Below are positions 34,496 to 43,862 of a stretch of DNA of 64,000 nucleotides, one piece after another. Under the pieces are notes generated by a model. The model worked only from the letters and a program-made list of their open reading frames with translations. It was not told the origin of the DNA and ran no database searches. A program made the position numbers and the translations under genes. Source of the stretch: Streptomyces fagopyri. Its GTDB lineage: Bacteria > Actinomycetota > Actinomycetes > Streptomycetales > Streptomycetaceae. The stretch spans positions 3,720,001 to 3,784,000 of the forward strand of contig NZ_CP045643.1 in assembly GCF_009498275.1 (NCBI RefSeq), written 5' to 3'. Numbering within the stretch: position 1 is the first letter of the stretch; every line of letters begins with the position of its first letter.

Positions 34496-35860
34496 TCAGG
34501 GCGTGTCCGACAGCTCCCGGCGGGCCAGCAGCCACGGTTCGACCACGCCGAGGCCGCGGACCGGGCGCTGCCACATCGGCTGGAGGGCGAAGCGGTAGGC
34601 GGGCGGCTCCTCGCCCTCCTTCTCCGCGGTGGCCGCCGCCTCGGCGGCCTCGGCCTCGGAGACGGGGGCGTCCTTGGTCCGCACCAGTTCCTCCGCGAAG
34701 GCGCCGTCGACCAGGACGGCGTCCCGAGGCGCTATCGACGTGAGGCGGGAGGCGAGGTTCACCGTCGTGCCGAAGACGTCGCCCATCCGGGTCGTGACGG
34801 TGCCGAAGGCGATACCGACACGCAGCTCCGGCATGGTCTCGTCGTTGGCCATCGTCTCGATGAGCCGCAGGGCGATCTCGGCGGCGACACCCGCGTCGTC
34901 AGCGGAGTACAGCACCTCGTCGCCGAGGGTCTTGATGAGCCGGCCCCCGTGCGCGGCCACCAGGTCCGCCGCGGTGGTCTCGAACGCCTCGACGAGCTCG
35001 CCGAGCTCCTCCTCCTCCATGCGGCGGGTCAGCCGGGTGAACCCGACGAGGTCCGCGAAGCCGACGGCGAGGCGGCGGTCGACCATCTCCTCGTCGTCAC
35101 CGGCCTGCACGACCCGGCCGGTCGCGGCGGCGAGCTGGCGCCGCCAGACGTAGACGATGAACTCCTCCAGCTCGGGCAGGAGCAGCTCGATCAGGGGGTA
35201 CGTCACCTCGGTGCGCGTCATCCCCGGTTCCGGGGGCTCGGTCAGCCCCTCCAGGAACGAGTCGATCTGCCACTCGGCCAGCCGTGCCGTGGTCTGGCCG
35301 GTCGACCGGGCGACCTGCACCGCCATCGCCTCGCTGAGCAGGCCCGCCTCGACGAGACCCGCCAGCCGGCGCAGGGCCAGGACGTCGGCCTCGGTCAGCG
35401 CCTTGGCCTGACCTATGTCGGCGAAGCCCATGGCCCGCCAGAAGCGGGAGGCCAGCTCCATGGAGACACCGGCGCTGCGGGCGGCCTGGAAGGGCGTGTA
35501 GCGGCGCTCGGCGCCCAGGATGAGCTGTTCCAGGCGCAGGGCGAGGGGATCCTCCCCGGAGTCGGCGGCCTGCTCGTCCAGCCGGTTCTGCGCGTCCAGC
35601 CGGCCCTGGGCGTCCAGCCGCCCCTGCGGGTCCGGCGGCGGGCTCGGGGTGTCCGACAGATTCCGATCCGCGCGCGTGTCCGTATCCGGCCGCTCCTGAG
35701 GGTCCGCGGCGTTCCCGGGGGCCCCGGCGTGCTCGTCACGCCGCAGGTCGGCTTCACCGGCCGCGGGCGCCGGGTCGGTGGCCGACCCGGCGGTACGCCC
35801 CGGCTCACCGTCGGGAGCGGGGTGCGCACCCGTGCCGGAGCCCGTGTCGTCGACGGTCAC
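34496..35860 (-). CDS. cya: Class III adenylate cyclase Cya, 454 aa
   Basis: Soluble cAMP synthase. The N-terminal 100 residues are disordered, with a repeated RLDAQG/RLDAQN/RLDEQ segment. A helical region with a MerR-like or pH-sensing-like fold (YTPFQAARSAGVSMELASRFW) covers about 110-230. The cyclase homology domain (about 255-400) has the metal motif VGFADLVGFTRL, GGRLIKTLGDEVLYSADD and GIAFGTVTTRMGDVFGTTVNLASRL. The start is the GTG complementary to 35858-35860. In S. coelicolor the orthologue makes the cAMP needed for germination. It is immediately downstream of birA on the same strand, 159 bp apart. Confidence 0.92.
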   Translation of the reverse strand: MTVDDTGSGTGAHPAPDGEPGRTAGSATDPAPAAGEADLRRDEHAGAPGNAADPQERPDTDTRADRNLSDTPSPPPDPQGRLDAQGRLDAQNRLDEQAADSGEDPLALRLEQLILGAERRYTPFQAARSAGVSMELASRFWRAMGFADIGQAKALTEADVLALRRLAGLVEAGLLSEAMAVQVARSTGQTTARLAEWQIDSFLEGLTEPPEPGMTRTEVTYPLIELLLPELEEFIVYVWRRQLAAATGRVVQAGDDEEMVDRRLAVGFADLVGFTRLTRRMEEEELGELVEAFETTAADLVAAHGGRLIKTLGDEVLYSADDAGVAAEIALRLIETMANDETMPELRVGIAFGTVTTRMGDVFGTTVNLASRLTSIAPRDAVLVDGAFAEELVRTKDAPVSEAEAAEAAATAEKEGEEPPAYRFALQPMWQRPVRGLGVVEPWLLARRELSDTP

Positions 35861-36019
35861 GCCTGCTGCCTTTCCGATCTGCCACGGTCAGGTATCGACC
35901 GCGCTCAACTCTACGGCAGGTGTGCGCTGGCTCACTCCTGACTCGTACACCTGACCGGGGCCCGGGACCACGACCGGGTGCCCGCCCACCGCTGAGTACG
36001 GCCCGCCGGCCTCCTTCGC

Positions 36020-36895
36020 TCAGGCCGGCCTCAGGTGGACGATGTCTCCGGCGCCCACCGGCTGCTGCACCCCCTCCTCCGTGGCCAGGACCAGACGTCC
36101 GTCCCCGTCGACGGCCACCGCCTCCCCGGTGATCGACCTGTCGCCCGGAAGTTCGGCCCGCACCACTCGTCCGAGCGTCGCGCACCCGGCGGCATATGTC
36201 TCCTGGAGACCGGAGGCGTCGGGGTCGCCGCCGGCGGCGACCCACTTCCCGTACCACTGCTCCAGCGAGCGCAGCACGGCCCGCAGCACGGTGTCACGGT
36301 CCGTGGTCGTCGCTCCGGCGAGGGCGAGCGACCCCGCGCCCGGCACCGGGAGCTCGTCCTCGCGCAGGGTGACGTTGATGCCGATGCCGACCACGACCGC
36401 GTCGCTGCCGGCGCGTTCGGCGAGGATGCCGCCCGCCTTGCGTTCCCCGCCGTCCACCGTGACCAGAAGGTCGTTGGGCCACTTGAGTGCCGTGTCGACA
36501 CCCGCGACCCGGGACAGGGCCGTCGCCACCGCGACCCCGGTCAGCAGCGGGAGCCAGCCCCAGCGCTCGACGGGGACCCCGGTGGGTTTGAGCAGGACGG
36601 AGAAGAACAGGCCCGAGCGGGCCGGCGCCGTCCATCGCCGGTCCAGGCGGCCGCGCCCGGCGTTCTGCTCCTCGGCGACGAGCACGGTCCCCTCGTCCGC
36701 TTTCCCGGAGACGGCCAGCCCGACCAGGTCGCTGTTGGTGGATCCGGTACCGGCCACGACCTGGAGATCGCTCCAGAGCCCGCCGTCCGCGCCGTCGCGC
36801 ACCAGCGCCCGGCGCAGGGCGGTGGCGTTGAGGGGCGGACGGTCCAGGTCGGACCATCGGTTGTCGTTCGCGTCTGAGGCATCTCGCGGCGTCAT
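36020..36895 (-). CDS. birA: Biotin-[acetyl-CoA-carboxylase] ligase BirA, 291 aa
   Basis: Activates biotin to biotinyl-AMP and attaches it to the carrier lysine of acyl-CoA carboxylases. The biotin/adenylate loop is [28 protein letters not shown] and KAGGILAE are other active-site blocks, and a C-terminal SH3-like domain is present (about 240-291). There is no N-terminal DNA-binding domain, so it is the monofunctional type. The ATG is complementary to 36893-36895. It is divergent from pccB, 130 bp away; the biotinylated partner is encoded by accA2 4.5 kb downstream. Confidence 0.93.
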   Translation of the reverse strand: MTPRDASDANDNRWSDLDRPPLNATALRRALVRDGADGGLWSDLQVVAGTGSTNSDLVGLAVSGKADEGTVLVAEEQNAGRGRLDRRWTAPARSGLFFSVLLKPTGVPVERWGWLPLLTGVAVATALSRVAGVDTALKWPNDLLVTVDGGERKAGGILAERAGSDAVVVGIGINVTLREDELPVPGAGSLALAGATTTDRDTVLRAVLRSLEQWYGKWVAAGGDPDASGLQETYAAGCATLGRVVRAELPGDRSITGEAVAVDGDGRLVLATEEGVQQPVGAGDIVHLRPA

Positions 36896-37025
36896 GCAAC
36901 CCACCCTAGGTGTGGTAAACGCCGCACTGCCGAACCGTATCGGCACCACTACCCTACGAGTCAGTAGCAACCCCCTGAGCACATCACCCTCACGTCCCAC
37001 TGAGCAGGCAGGGAGCCGCATCCCG

Positions 37026-38627
37026 ATGTCCGAGCCGGAAGAGCTGCACCACCCCGACATCCACACGACCGCGGGCAAACTCGCGGATCTGCGGCGCCGC
37101 GTCCAGGAGGCGACGCACGCCGGCTCGGCGCGTGCCGTCGAAAAGCAGCACGCCAAAGGAAAACTGACGGCCCGTGAGCGGATCGATCTGCTGATCGACG
37201 AGGGCTCCTTCGTCGAGCTCGACGAGTTCGCGCAGCACCGCTCGACCGACTTCGGCATGGAGCAGAACCGCCCGTACGGCGACGGTGTCGTCACCGGGTA
37301 CGGCATGGTCGACGGCCGCCCCGTCGCCGTCTTCTCGCAGGACTTCACGGTCTTCGGAGGCGCCCTCGGCGAGGTGTTCGGGCAGAAGATCATGAAGGTG
37401 ATGGACTTCGCGCTGAAGACCGGCTGTCCGGTCATCGGCATCAACGACTCGGGCGGCGCCCGCATCCAGGAGGGCGTCTCGGCCCTCGGCATGTACGGCG
37501 AGATCTTCCGCCGCAACACCCATGCCTCGGGCGTGATCCCGCAGATCAGCCTGGTCGTCGGGCCCTGCGCGGGCGGCGCGGTCTACTCCCCCGCGATCAC
37601 CGACTTCACGGTCATGGTCGACCAGACCTCGCACATGTTCATCACGGGTCCGGACGTCATCAAGACCGTGACGGGCGAGGACGTCGGCTTCGAGGAGCTC
37701 GGCGGCGCCCGCACGCACAACGCGGTGTCGGGTGTGGCCCACCACATGGCGGGCGACGAGAAGGACGCCATCGAGTACGTCAAGCAGCTGCTGTCGTACC
37801 TGCCGTCCAACAACCTCAGCGAGCCCCCGGTGTTCCCGGAGGAGGCGGACCTCGCGATCACCGACGAGGACCGCGAGCTGGACACGATCGTGCCGGACAG
37901 CGCGAACCAGCCGTACGACATGCACACGGTGATCGAACACGTCCTGGACGACGCCGAGTTCTTCGAGACGCAGCCGCTGTTCGCGCCGAACATCCTGACC
38001 GGCTTCGGCCGGGTCGAGGGCCGGCCGGTGGGGATCGTCGCCAACCAGCCCATGCAGTTCGCCGGTTGCCTGGACATCGACGCCTCGGAGAAGGCGGCCC
38101 GCTTCGTCCGCACCTGCGACGCCTTCAACGTCCCGGTCATCACCTTCGTGGACGTCCCCGGCTTCCTCCCGGGCGTCGGCCAGGAGCACACCGGCATCAT
38201 CCGCCGCGGCGCCAAGCTGATCTACGCGTACGCCGAGGCCACCGTCCCGCTCATCACGGTCATCACCCGCAAGGCCTTCGGCGGCGCGTACGACGTCATG
38301 GGCTCCAAGCACCTCGGGGCCGACCTCAACCTCGCCTGGCCCACCGCCCAGATCGCCGTCATGGGCGCCCAGGGCGCGGTGAACATCCTGCACCGGCGCA
38401 CCATCGCCGCCGTCACGGACCCCGACGAGGCGGAGGCCACCCGGGCCCGGCTGATCCAGGAGTACGAGGACGCGCTGCTCAACCCCTACACGGCGGCCGA
38501 GCGCGGCTACATCGACGCGGTGATCATGCCCTCCGACACCCGCTCCCACCTCGTACGGGGCCTGCGTCAGCTGCGCACGAAGCGGGAATCACTCCCTCCG
38601 AAGAAGCACGGCAACATCCCCCTGTAG
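37026..38627 (+). CDS. pccB: Propionyl-CoA carboxylase beta subunit PccB, 533 aa
   Basis: Carboxyltransferase subunit that moves CO2 from biotin on the alpha subunit to propionyl-CoA, giving methylmalonyl-CoA for polyketides and odd-chain metabolism. The N domain has [20 protein letters not shown] and [16 protein letters not shown], with the [12 protein letters not shown] oxyanion glycines. The C domain has [20 protein letters not shown] and [13 protein letters not shown]. The Asp at residue 423 of the last block matches Asp422 of the S. coelicolor enzyme, which sets preference for propionyl-CoA, so this is Pcc- rather than Acc-type. I start at ATG 37026; the frame remains open far upstream inside the birA gene, but AGGGAG supports this start. 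pccE follows 24 bp later. Confidence 0.96.
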   Translation: MSEPEELHHPDIHTTAGKLADLRRRVQEATHAGSARAVEKQHAKGKLTARERIDLLIDEGSFVELDEFAQHRSTDFGMEQNRPYGDGVVTGYGMVDGRPVAVFSQDFTVFGGALGEVFGQKIMKVMDFALKTGCPVIGINDSGGARIQEGVSALGMYGEIFRRNTHASGVIPQISLVVGPCAGGAVYSPAITDFTVMVDQTSHMFITGPDVIKTVTGEDVGFEELGGARTHNAVSGVAHHMAGDEKDAIEYVKQLLSYLPSNNLSEPPVFPEEADLAITDEDRELDTIVPDSANQPYDMHTVIEHVLDDAEFFETQPLFAPNILTGFGRVEGRPVGIVANQPMQFAGCLDIDASEKAARFVRTCDAFNVPVITFVDVPGFLPGVGQEHTGIIRRGAKLIYAYAEATVPLITVITRKAFGGAYDVMGSKHLGADLNLAWPTAQIAVMGAQGAVNILHRRTIAAVTDPDEAEATRARLIQEYEDALLNPYTAAERGYIDAVIMPSDTRSHLVRGLRQLRTKRESLPPKKHGNIPL

Positions 38628-38651
38628 ACCATCGGACCCCTGGGAGCGGAC

Positions 38652-38861
38652 ATGAACATCAAGGTCGTACGGGGCAATCCGACCCCCGAGGAGCTGGCCG
38701 CCGCACTGGCGGTGGTCCAGGTCCGCGCCGCGGCGGCGGCCGGCACGCCGTCCGGCGCGGCGGGAACCAGGGACGCGTGGGCGGACCCGTCCCGCATCGC
38801 CACCCGCCGTCTGCCGCGGCCGGGCGCGTCGACCTGGACCCGGACCTACTGGCCGGCCTAG
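38652..38861 (+). CDS. pccE: Acyl-CoA carboxylase epsilon subunit PccE, 69 aa
   Basis: Small accessory subunit found only in actinobacterial acyl-CoA carboxylases; in S. coelicolor it increases PccB complex activity. The start (NIKVVRGNPTPEELAAALAV) is the family hallmark, followed by an Ala-rich helix and a basic/aromatic tail (STWTRTYWPA). ATG 38652 follows GGGAGCGGAC and lies 24 bp after the pccB stop, so it is translated from the same mRNA. Confidence 0.94.
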   Translation: MNIKVVRGNPTPEELAAALAVVQVRAAAAAGTPSGAAGTRDAWADPSRIATRRLPRPGASTWTRTYWPA

Positions 38862-38913
38862 ACCCGCACCCGCCGGCCCGCTTCGGCCGGTGCGCCCCCT
38901 GCGGGGGCACGGA

Positions 38914-38946
38914 CCGTGCGAGGGCGACTCCGCCGCGCTCGCACGG
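38914..38946 (+). terminator. Hairpin downstream of pccE
   Basis: CCGTGCGAG (38914-38922) pairs with CTCGCACGG (38938-38946) across 15 bases, about 50 bases after pccE. A smaller hairpin (GTGC..CCCC/GGGG..GCAC) precedes it at about 38890-38910. Together they are a plausible terminator. Confidence 0.5.
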
Positions 38947-39140
38947 CCCGTCGTGGTCCGCCGCGGACTCCGTGGCCCCTGCGACCTCCGCGACCTCCGT
39001 GGCCCCTACGGCCTCCGTGGCCTCCGTCGTCGGCCGTGCCCCCCATCGGCCCCCGTGGGACCCAGGGCCCCAAGGGCCGCCAAGAGCCGCGCCGCCATGG
39101 ACCGTCCGCGCCTACCAGGAGGCGGCGACCGCCTCGGCCA

Positions 39141-39524
39141 TCACCCCGTACCCCCGGTCGTGACGGCGTCGAGGTGGAGGGTGACGGTGACCGACTCCAG
39201 GGGTTCCAGGGCGAGTTCCGCCGGGTCGCTGACGATCTGTCCGCGCGCCGGGACGCTGACGCCGGCCGCGCCCCCGAAGGTGAGCCGCCGCAGCGAGCCG
39301 GGCTCGACCGCCGCACCCGCGCCGGCGCGCGCCACCGTGGCCCCGGCGATCCGCAGCGGTGAGGTCCCGTAGGCGTGCGAGAGCCGCACACGGACCCGGC
39401 CGCCGCCCGCGCCGACCCTGACGACCTGGCGCAGCGACTGCCGCCGGAAACCCTCCCGCGACCAGTTGGGGGTGAAGCCCTCGCTGGGGAGCTGGGGCGA
39501 TGCGGTCCAGGCGCTGATGAACAC
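39141..39524 (-). pseudogene. Truncated SGNH/GDSL-type hydrolase, N-terminal 127 aa only
   Basis: The sequence starts like secreted-type SGNH hydrolases of Streptomyces (ISAWTASPQLPSEGFTP, then RQSLRQVVRVGAGGGRVRVR, LSHAYGTSPLRIAGATVARA), the beta-rich N-terminal module that precedes the GDSL block in that family. It stops after 127 residues, before any GDS nucleophile motif, and the 280 bases downstream contain only degenerate triplet-like sequence in all minus frames. Full-length relatives are near 400 residues. The GTG complementary to 39522-39524 has GGGAG in place, so the remnant may still be translated. Recent truncation or a small stand-alone module are the two readings; I favour truncation. 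Confidence 0.65.
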
Positions 39525-39535
39525 GGCAGCTCCCT

Positions 39536-39599
39536 ACTAAAAGGGCCTCCAGTTCCTTTAGTGAGGGGCGCAACCGTAGCAGGCACCGGACCACTAAGG
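39536..39599. promoter_or_regulatory. Three ACTAAAGG-like motifs upstream of the SGNH remnant
   Basis: ACTAAAAGG at 39536-39544, its inverse CCTTTAGT at 39555-39562 and ACTAAGG at 39593-39599 stand out in GC-rich DNA. The last two form an imperfect inverted repeat (TTCCTTTAGTG / CACTAAGGAA). They occupy the promoter region of the truncated hydrolase and look like operator half-sites. Confidence 0.5.
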
Positions 39600-39686
39600 A
39601 AACCCAAGACCCGTTTACAGGGTGGGAGGCAAGTTGAGTACGCGTACTCAGGCGCCGGGCGCCCGACCCGCCGCACGATCGGGGAC

Positions 39687-39815
39687 ATGCTGTGGTCCGA
39701 CCCCGAGAACGAGCCCCCCAAGGAGTTGCGCGACATGCAGGACATGTTGCGGCGGCTCGGCGTTCTCATGGCACTGGCCATGCTGCTCGCGATGATCGTC
39801 CTCGGGCTGATGTGA
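39687..39815 (+). CDS. Small single-pass membrane protein, 42 aa
   Basis: A soluble acidic/basic N-terminus ([20 protein letters not shown]) is followed by one hydrophobic helix ([19 protein letters not shown]) to the C-terminus, so it is probably a membrane protein with N-in topology. ATG 39687 follows the weak site GGGGAC. I recall nearly identical short proteins annotated in many Streptomyces between the carboxylase genes and maf, some as a morphogenic membrane protein, but I cannot verify the name. The strong sequence character despite tiny size argues for a real gene. It precedes maf by 41 bp and is probably co-transcribed. Confidence 0.78.
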   Translation: MLWSDPENEPPKELRDMQDMLRRLGVLMALAMLLAMIVLGLM

Positions 39816-39856
39816 GCGGGCGGCGGGCGACACGCCCGCGCCGATACGCTGACCGC

Positions 39857-40477
39857 ATGACCGATCAGCCGCGCCGCCGCCTCGTACTCGCCTCGCAGTC
39901 CCCCGCACGGCTCAACCTGCTGCGTCAGGCCGGACTCGCCCCCGAGGTGATCGTGAGCGGGGTCGACGAGGACGCCGTCTCCGCCCCCACACCCGCCGAA
40001 CTCGCGCTCGCCCTGGCCGAGGCCAAGGCCTCCGTCGTGGCCGCGCGGCCCGAGGTGAGCGGCGCCCTGGTGATCGGCTGCGACTCGGTCCTCGATCTGG
40101 ACGGCCAGGCACTCGGCAAGCCGGCGGACGCCGAGGAGGCCACCGCGCGATGGAAGGCGATGCGCGGCCGGGCCGGGACCCTCCAGACGGGTCACTGCAT
40201 CCACGACACGGCGACCAAGCGCTACGCGTCGGCGACCGCGTCCACCGTGGTCCGCTTCGGCGAGCCGACCGACGCCGAGATCGCCGCGTACGTCGCCTCG
40301 GGCGAACCGCTCCACGTCGCCGGCGCCTTCACGCTCGACGGCCGTTCGGCCCCGTTCATCGAGGGCATCGACGGCGACCACGGCAACGTCATCGGCATCT
40401 CCCTGCCGCTCGTGCGCCGACTGCTGGGCGAACTGGGCGTCGGCATCACGGAGTTGTGGACACCGCGGGAGAAGTGA
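39857..40477 (+). CDS. maf: Maf-family nucleotide pyrophosphatase, 206 aa
   Basis: Maf proteins hydrolyse non-canonical or dTTP/UTP nucleotides and influence septation. The N-terminal [18 protein letters not shown] contains the signature SxSxxR nucleotide-binding motif; [13 protein letters not shown] carries the metal aspartate, and [19 protein letters not shown] and TGHCIHD follow. The end [19 protein letters not shown] is standard. ATG 39857 is taken, giving normal length. It is downstream of the 42-aa membrane protein and convergent with the four-helix membrane protein gene, whose end is 15 bp away. Confidence 0.94.
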   Translation: MTDQPRRRLVLASQSPARLNLLRQAGLAPEVIVSGVDEDAVSAPTPAELALALAEAKASVVAARPEVSGALVIGCDSVLDLDGQALGKPADAEEATARWKAMRGRAGTLQTGHCIHDTATKRYASATASTVVRFGEPTDAEIAAYVASGEPLHVAGAFTLDGRSAPFIEGIDGDHGNVIGISLPLVRRLLGELGVGITELWTPREK

Positions 40478-40492
40478 CGGCCTCGGGCGCGG

Positions 40493-40993
40493 TCAGGACG
40501 CGCTGGGCGCCGGAGGGGCCGCGACCGGGGCTCCTCCACCGCCGCCGTTCGCCCCGTCCGCGCCACTGCCACCGTCCACCGGCGCCGCGTCGGCGGGACC
40601 CGCCGCGGGGCCGAACGCCAGCAGCGTGAACACGATCAGCCCGACCACCACCATCATGAACGCGAACGCGCCCCAGCCCACCAGGCCGACCGTGAACGCG
40701 CCGAGCAGGCCGTGCACCACGGCGGCGCTGATCAGCAGGATGCGCCCGAGGACCCCCGGAGCACGGCCCCGCAACGCGACGAGCAGGGCGGCGACCCCGC
40801 ACAGCGCGAAGTAGAGGCCGAAGACCAGCCCCCCGATCTTCGACGAGGCGGACATCATGTCCGAGTCCAGCCCCGCCAGGGACATGTTCTGCCGGTCGAC
40901 GACCACGCCGAGGAACCAGTTCAGCAGCGCGATACCGACCGCCTCCACGAAAAGCACGATCGCCGCCACCCACGCCACCGGTCTGCGTACCAC
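40493..40993 (-). CDS. Four-helix integral membrane protein, 166 aa
   Basis: Function unknown. Four hydrophobic segments are visible (about 8-30 AWVAAIVLFVEAVGIALLNW, 53-72 GLVFGLYFALCGVAALLVAL, 82-100 LGRILLISAAVVHGLLGAF, and 105-128 GWGAFAFMMVVVGLIVFTLL), then a Gly/Ala/Pro-rich cytoplasmic tail (GGSGADGANGGGGGAP). There are no catalytic motifs. The start is complementary to 40991-40993. It is divergent from accA2 and convergent with maf. It is probably the same conserved protein found at this position in other streptomycetes. Confidence 0.8.
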   Translation of the reverse strand: MVRRPVAWVAAIVLFVEAVGIALLNWFLGVVVDRQNMSLAGLDSDMMSASSKIGGLVFGLYFALCGVAALLVALRGRAPGVLGRILLISAAVVHGLLGAFTVGLVGWGAFAFMMVVVGLIVFTLLAFGPAAGPADAAPVDGGSGADGANGGGGGAPVAAPPAPSAS

Positions 40994-41347
40994 CGGTTCC
41001 CACCCACTTCCGAGTGCTGTTACCCCAAGTACGTTCTAGACATCCGAACGCTACTAACGGGTAAACCACGGGACAAGGGTTCTGCCGAGGGCAAAGAATC
41101 GTTGGGCCATTCGTAGGGACTCCACAAAGAAACGATGTGCGGCGCGGCACAGCCGCACAGAGACCTTGACCACACAGGGGGGCTAGGGTTCAACCAAGGA
41201 TTCCTGCGTACCACGGTGTGACAAGGGATCTCGCGGGTCGAGCGAGCCTCGAATCACGCTCCGTGTGGGCAAGCTCACCATTGGGGACGGGTCGAAAGGC
41301 CGTGTCGGCAGTCCCTAAACTCGGCTTGTTTCAAGGAGGGAGCCATC
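40994..41347. other. 354-bp leader region of accA2
   Basis: The most AT-rich gap in this part of the window. It contains an 8-bp-arm hairpin (TGTGCGGC 41136-41143 with GCCGCACA 41152-41159), a TAGGGT -10-like hexamer at 41184-41189 without a well-spaced -35, and the ribosome site AAGGAGG before GTG 41348. A leader RNA or stacked promoters for accA2 are likely; no riboswitch family was recognised. Confidence 0.5.
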
Positions 41348-43120
41348 GTGCGCAAGGTGCTCATCGCCAACCGTGGCGAAATCGCTGTCCGCGTGGCCCG
41401 GGCGTGCCGGGATGCCGGGATCGCGAGCGTTGCCGTGTATGCGGAACCGGACCGGGACGCTGTGCATGTCCGAGCGGCGGACGAGGCGTTCGCGTTGGGC
41501 GGTGACACCCCGGCCACCAGTTATCTGGACATCGCGAAGGTTCTGAAGGCCGCCGGGGACTCGGGGGCGGACGCGGTCCATCCGGGTTACGGCTTCCTGT
41601 CCGAGAACGCGGAGTTCGCGCAGGCGGTCCTGGACGCCGGGCTGATCTGGATCGGCCCGCCGCCGCAGGCCATCCGTGACCTGGGGGACAAGGTCGCCGC
41701 CCGGCACATCGCGCAGCGCGCGGGTGCTCCGCTGGTCGCGGGTACTCCCGATCCGGTCTCCGGCGCGGACGAGGTCGTGGCCTTCGCGAAGGAGCACGGT
41801 CTGCCGATCGCGATCAAGGCGGCGTTCGGGGGTGGCGGGCGCGGGCTGAAGGTGGCCCGCACCCTGGAGGAGGTCCCGGAGCTGTACGACTCCGCGGTCC
41901 GGGAGGCGGTCGCCGCGTTCGGGCGCGGTGAGTGCTTCGTCGAGCGCTATCTCGACAAGCCCCGCCATGTGGAGACCCAGTGCCTGGCCGACACGCACGG
42001 CAACGTGGTCGTCGTGTCCACCCGGGACTGCTCGCTGCAGCGCCGCCACCAGAAGCTGGTGGAGGAGGCTCCCGCGCCGTTCCTGTCCGACGCGCAGGTC
42101 GCCGAGCTGTACTCGTCGTCCAAGGCCATCCTCAAGGAGGCCGGTTACGTCGGCGCGGGCACCGTGGAGTTCCTCGTCGGCATGGACGGCACGATCTCCT
42201 TCCTGGAGGTCAACACCCGGCTGCAGGTCGAGCACCCGGTCACCGAGGAGGTCGCCGGGATCGACCTGGTCCGGGAGATGTTCCGGATCGCGGACGGCGC
42301 GGAACTCGGCTACGGCGATCCCGAACTGCGCGGCCACTCCTTCGAGTTCCGTATCAACGGTGAGGACCCCGGCCGGGGCTTCCTGCCCGCCCCGGGCACC
42401 GTCACCACCTTCGCCCCGCCCTCCGGCCCCGGCGTCCGACTCGACGCCGGCGTCGAGTCGGGTTCGGTCATCGGCCCCGCCTGGGACTCGCTGCTGGCCA
42501 AGCTGATCGTCACCGGCGCCACCCGCGAGCAGGCACTCCAGCGCGCCGCCCGCGCCCTCGACGAGTTCACCGTCGAGGGCATGGCGACCGCGATCCCGTT
42601 CCACCGCGCGGTCGTACGGGACCCGGCGTTCGCCCCGGAGCTGACCGGTTCCGCGGACCCGTTCACGGTCCACACCCGGTGGATCGAGACCGAGTTCGTC
42701 AACGAGATCCCCGCCTTCACCGCCCCCGCGGACACGGACACCGACGACGAGACGGGCCGCGAGACGGTCGTCGTCGAGGTGGGCGGCAAGCGCCTGGAGG
42801 TGTCGCTGCCGTCCTCGCTCGGCATGTCGCTGGCCCGCACCGGACTCGCCGCGGGCGCCAAGCCGAAGCGCCGCGCCGCCAAGAAGTCCGGCCCGGTCGC
42901 CTCCGGTGACACCCTCGCCTCGCCCATGCAGGGCACGATCGTCAAGATCGCGGTCGAGGAGGGCCAGGAGGTCAAGGAGGGCGATCTCATCGTCGTCCTG
43001 GAGGCCATGAAGATGGAGCAGCCCCTCAACGCCCACCGCTCCGGCACCGTCAAGGGCCTGAGCGCGGAGGTCGGCGCCTCCATCACGTCGGGTGCCGCGA
43101 TCTGCGAGATCAAGGACTGA
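41348..43120 (+). CDS. accA2: Acyl-CoA carboxylase alpha subunit (biotin carboxylase + BCCP), AccA2-type, 590 aa
   Basis: Carboxylates its own biotin using ATP and bicarbonate, then docks to PccB or AccB. Biotin carboxylase (1-450) begins [20 protein letters not shown], has the ATP-grasp glycine loop [14 protein letters not shown], and [18 protein letters not shown]. The biotin carrier domain (about 520-590) has the EAMKMEQ motif with the modified lysine at residue 555. The Ala/Lys linker [13 protein letters not shown] joins them. GTG 41348 has AAGGAGG nine bases upstream. It serves both acetyl- and propionyl-CoA carboxylases in S. coelicolor and is expressed from its own leader. Confidence 0.96.
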   Translation: MRKVLIANRGEIAVRVARACRDAGIASVAVYAEPDRDAVHVRAADEAFALGGDTPATSYLDIAKVLKAAGDSGADAVHPGYGFLSENAEFAQAVLDAGLIWIGPPPQAIRDLGDKVAARHIAQRAGAPLVAGTPDPVSGADEVVAFAKEHGLPIAIKAAFGGGGRGLKVARTLEEVPELYDSAVREAVAAFGRGECFVERYLDKPRHVETQCLADTHGNVVVVSTRDCSLQRRHQKLVEEAPAPFLSDAQVAELYSSSKAILKEAGYVGAGTVEFLVGMDGTISFLEVNTRLQVEHPVTEEVAGIDLVREMFRIADGAELGYGDPELRGHSFEFRINGEDPGRGFLPAPGTVTTFAPPSGPGVRLDAGVESGSVIGPAWDSLLAKLIVTGATREQALQRAARALDEFTVEGMATAIPFHRAVVRDPAFAPELTGSADPFTVHTRWIETEFVNEIPAFTAPADTDTDDETGRETVVVEVGGKRLEVSLPSSLGMSLARTGLAAGAKPKRRAAKKSGPVASGDTLASPMQGTIVKIAVEEGQEVKEGDLIVVLEAMKMEQPLNAHRSGTVKGLSAEVGASITSGAAICEIKD

Positions 43121-43159
43121 GACACCGTCGTACGGACCGGTCCGGGTCCGTACGGCATC

Positions 43160-43202
43160 GAAGCGCCCGGTGGACCGGAACGGTCGGTCTGCCGGGCGCT
43201 TC
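43160..43202 (+). terminator. Hairpin after accA2
   Basis: GAAGCGCCCGG (43160-43170) pairs exactly with CCGGGCGCTTC (43192-43202); the intervening bases contain GGACCG/CGGTC complementarity, extending the stem. It lies 40 bases after the accA2 stop. Confidence 0.75.
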
Positions 43203-43862
43203 GCCGTGTCCGGGGCGGGGTCAGGTCCGGGTCTATGTCCGGGGGGGCCGGGTCCGGGTCCGGGCCGGCGTCCGGAGCCGCGTCCGGGACCCGGGTATAG
43301 GTCGGTGTCCGGGGCCTGGACCCGGGCAGAGGTCGGCGTCCGGAGCCGCGTCCCGTCGGGTCCGGGCCCCGGGTCAGCGTCCAGGGTCACGTCCGGGTCC
43401 CGTTGCGGGTCAGCATCCGGGCCCAGCTACAGGTCGGCGTCCGGGGCCAGGTCGTGGTCCCGGCCCGGCTCGCGCGGACGGGTATCGCGCGGGTGAGCGG
43501 CGGCGCGGCGGAGGGGTTCGCCCGTTGGGGTGAACGTGGAGACCGGCGGAGGCGTACCGCGCTCCCGACTGGTCCTGAGAACGCGGGCCGATGGGCTCAC
43601 CTGGGGACGGGCCGCCGGGCGGCCGTCCGCGGGACGGCTCCCCCATGGGCCGTCACGACCCCATGGGCCACACGACGGGCGGTCGGCAACGGGCGACCGG
43701 CCTCACCGGCGGTCAGGAGGGCTCGAACGGTCGCGTTCGGCCACTGGGCCGCCGCGTGCTGTCAAAGGTCACCACAAGGCCGTCACGAACCGTCACGGCC
43801 ACGGTGGCAGGTGCCTCGATCGCCGCCGTACGGCGGTGGCTCGACCCCCGCGCCGGAAGACG
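43203..43862. other. 660-bp gap with GTCCGGG-rich repetitive sequence
   Basis: No gene supported. From 43215 to 43460 the + strand is a patchwork of GTCCGGG, GGTCGGCGTCCGG and CCCGGGTC words; CGGCGTCCGGAGCCGCGTCC occurs exactly at 43266-43285 and 43334-43353, 68 bp apart. From 43500 to 43860 sequence is ordinary GC-rich with no coding signal I trust. It may be decayed coding or slippage-prone spacer DNA. Confidence 0.5.

Noticed and set aside
36042..37025. In-frame upstream extension of pccB by about 328 codons
   Set aside because: It is antisense to birA, and the usual PccB length plus an SD element support ATG 37026.
38858..40381. A 507-codon minus-strand frame over maf and the SGNH remnant
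   Set aside because: It covers several real features on both strands; composition is artefactual.
41166..41189. TTGACC / TAGGGT promoter for accA2
   Set aside because: The spacer is only 12 bases, too short for a standard sigma-70 promoter; only the -10-like hexamer is kept as a possibility.
41315..43390. A 691-codon minus-strand frame over accA2
   Set aside because: It overlaps the unmistakable AccA2 protein and is Arg/Gly/Asp-rich without domains.
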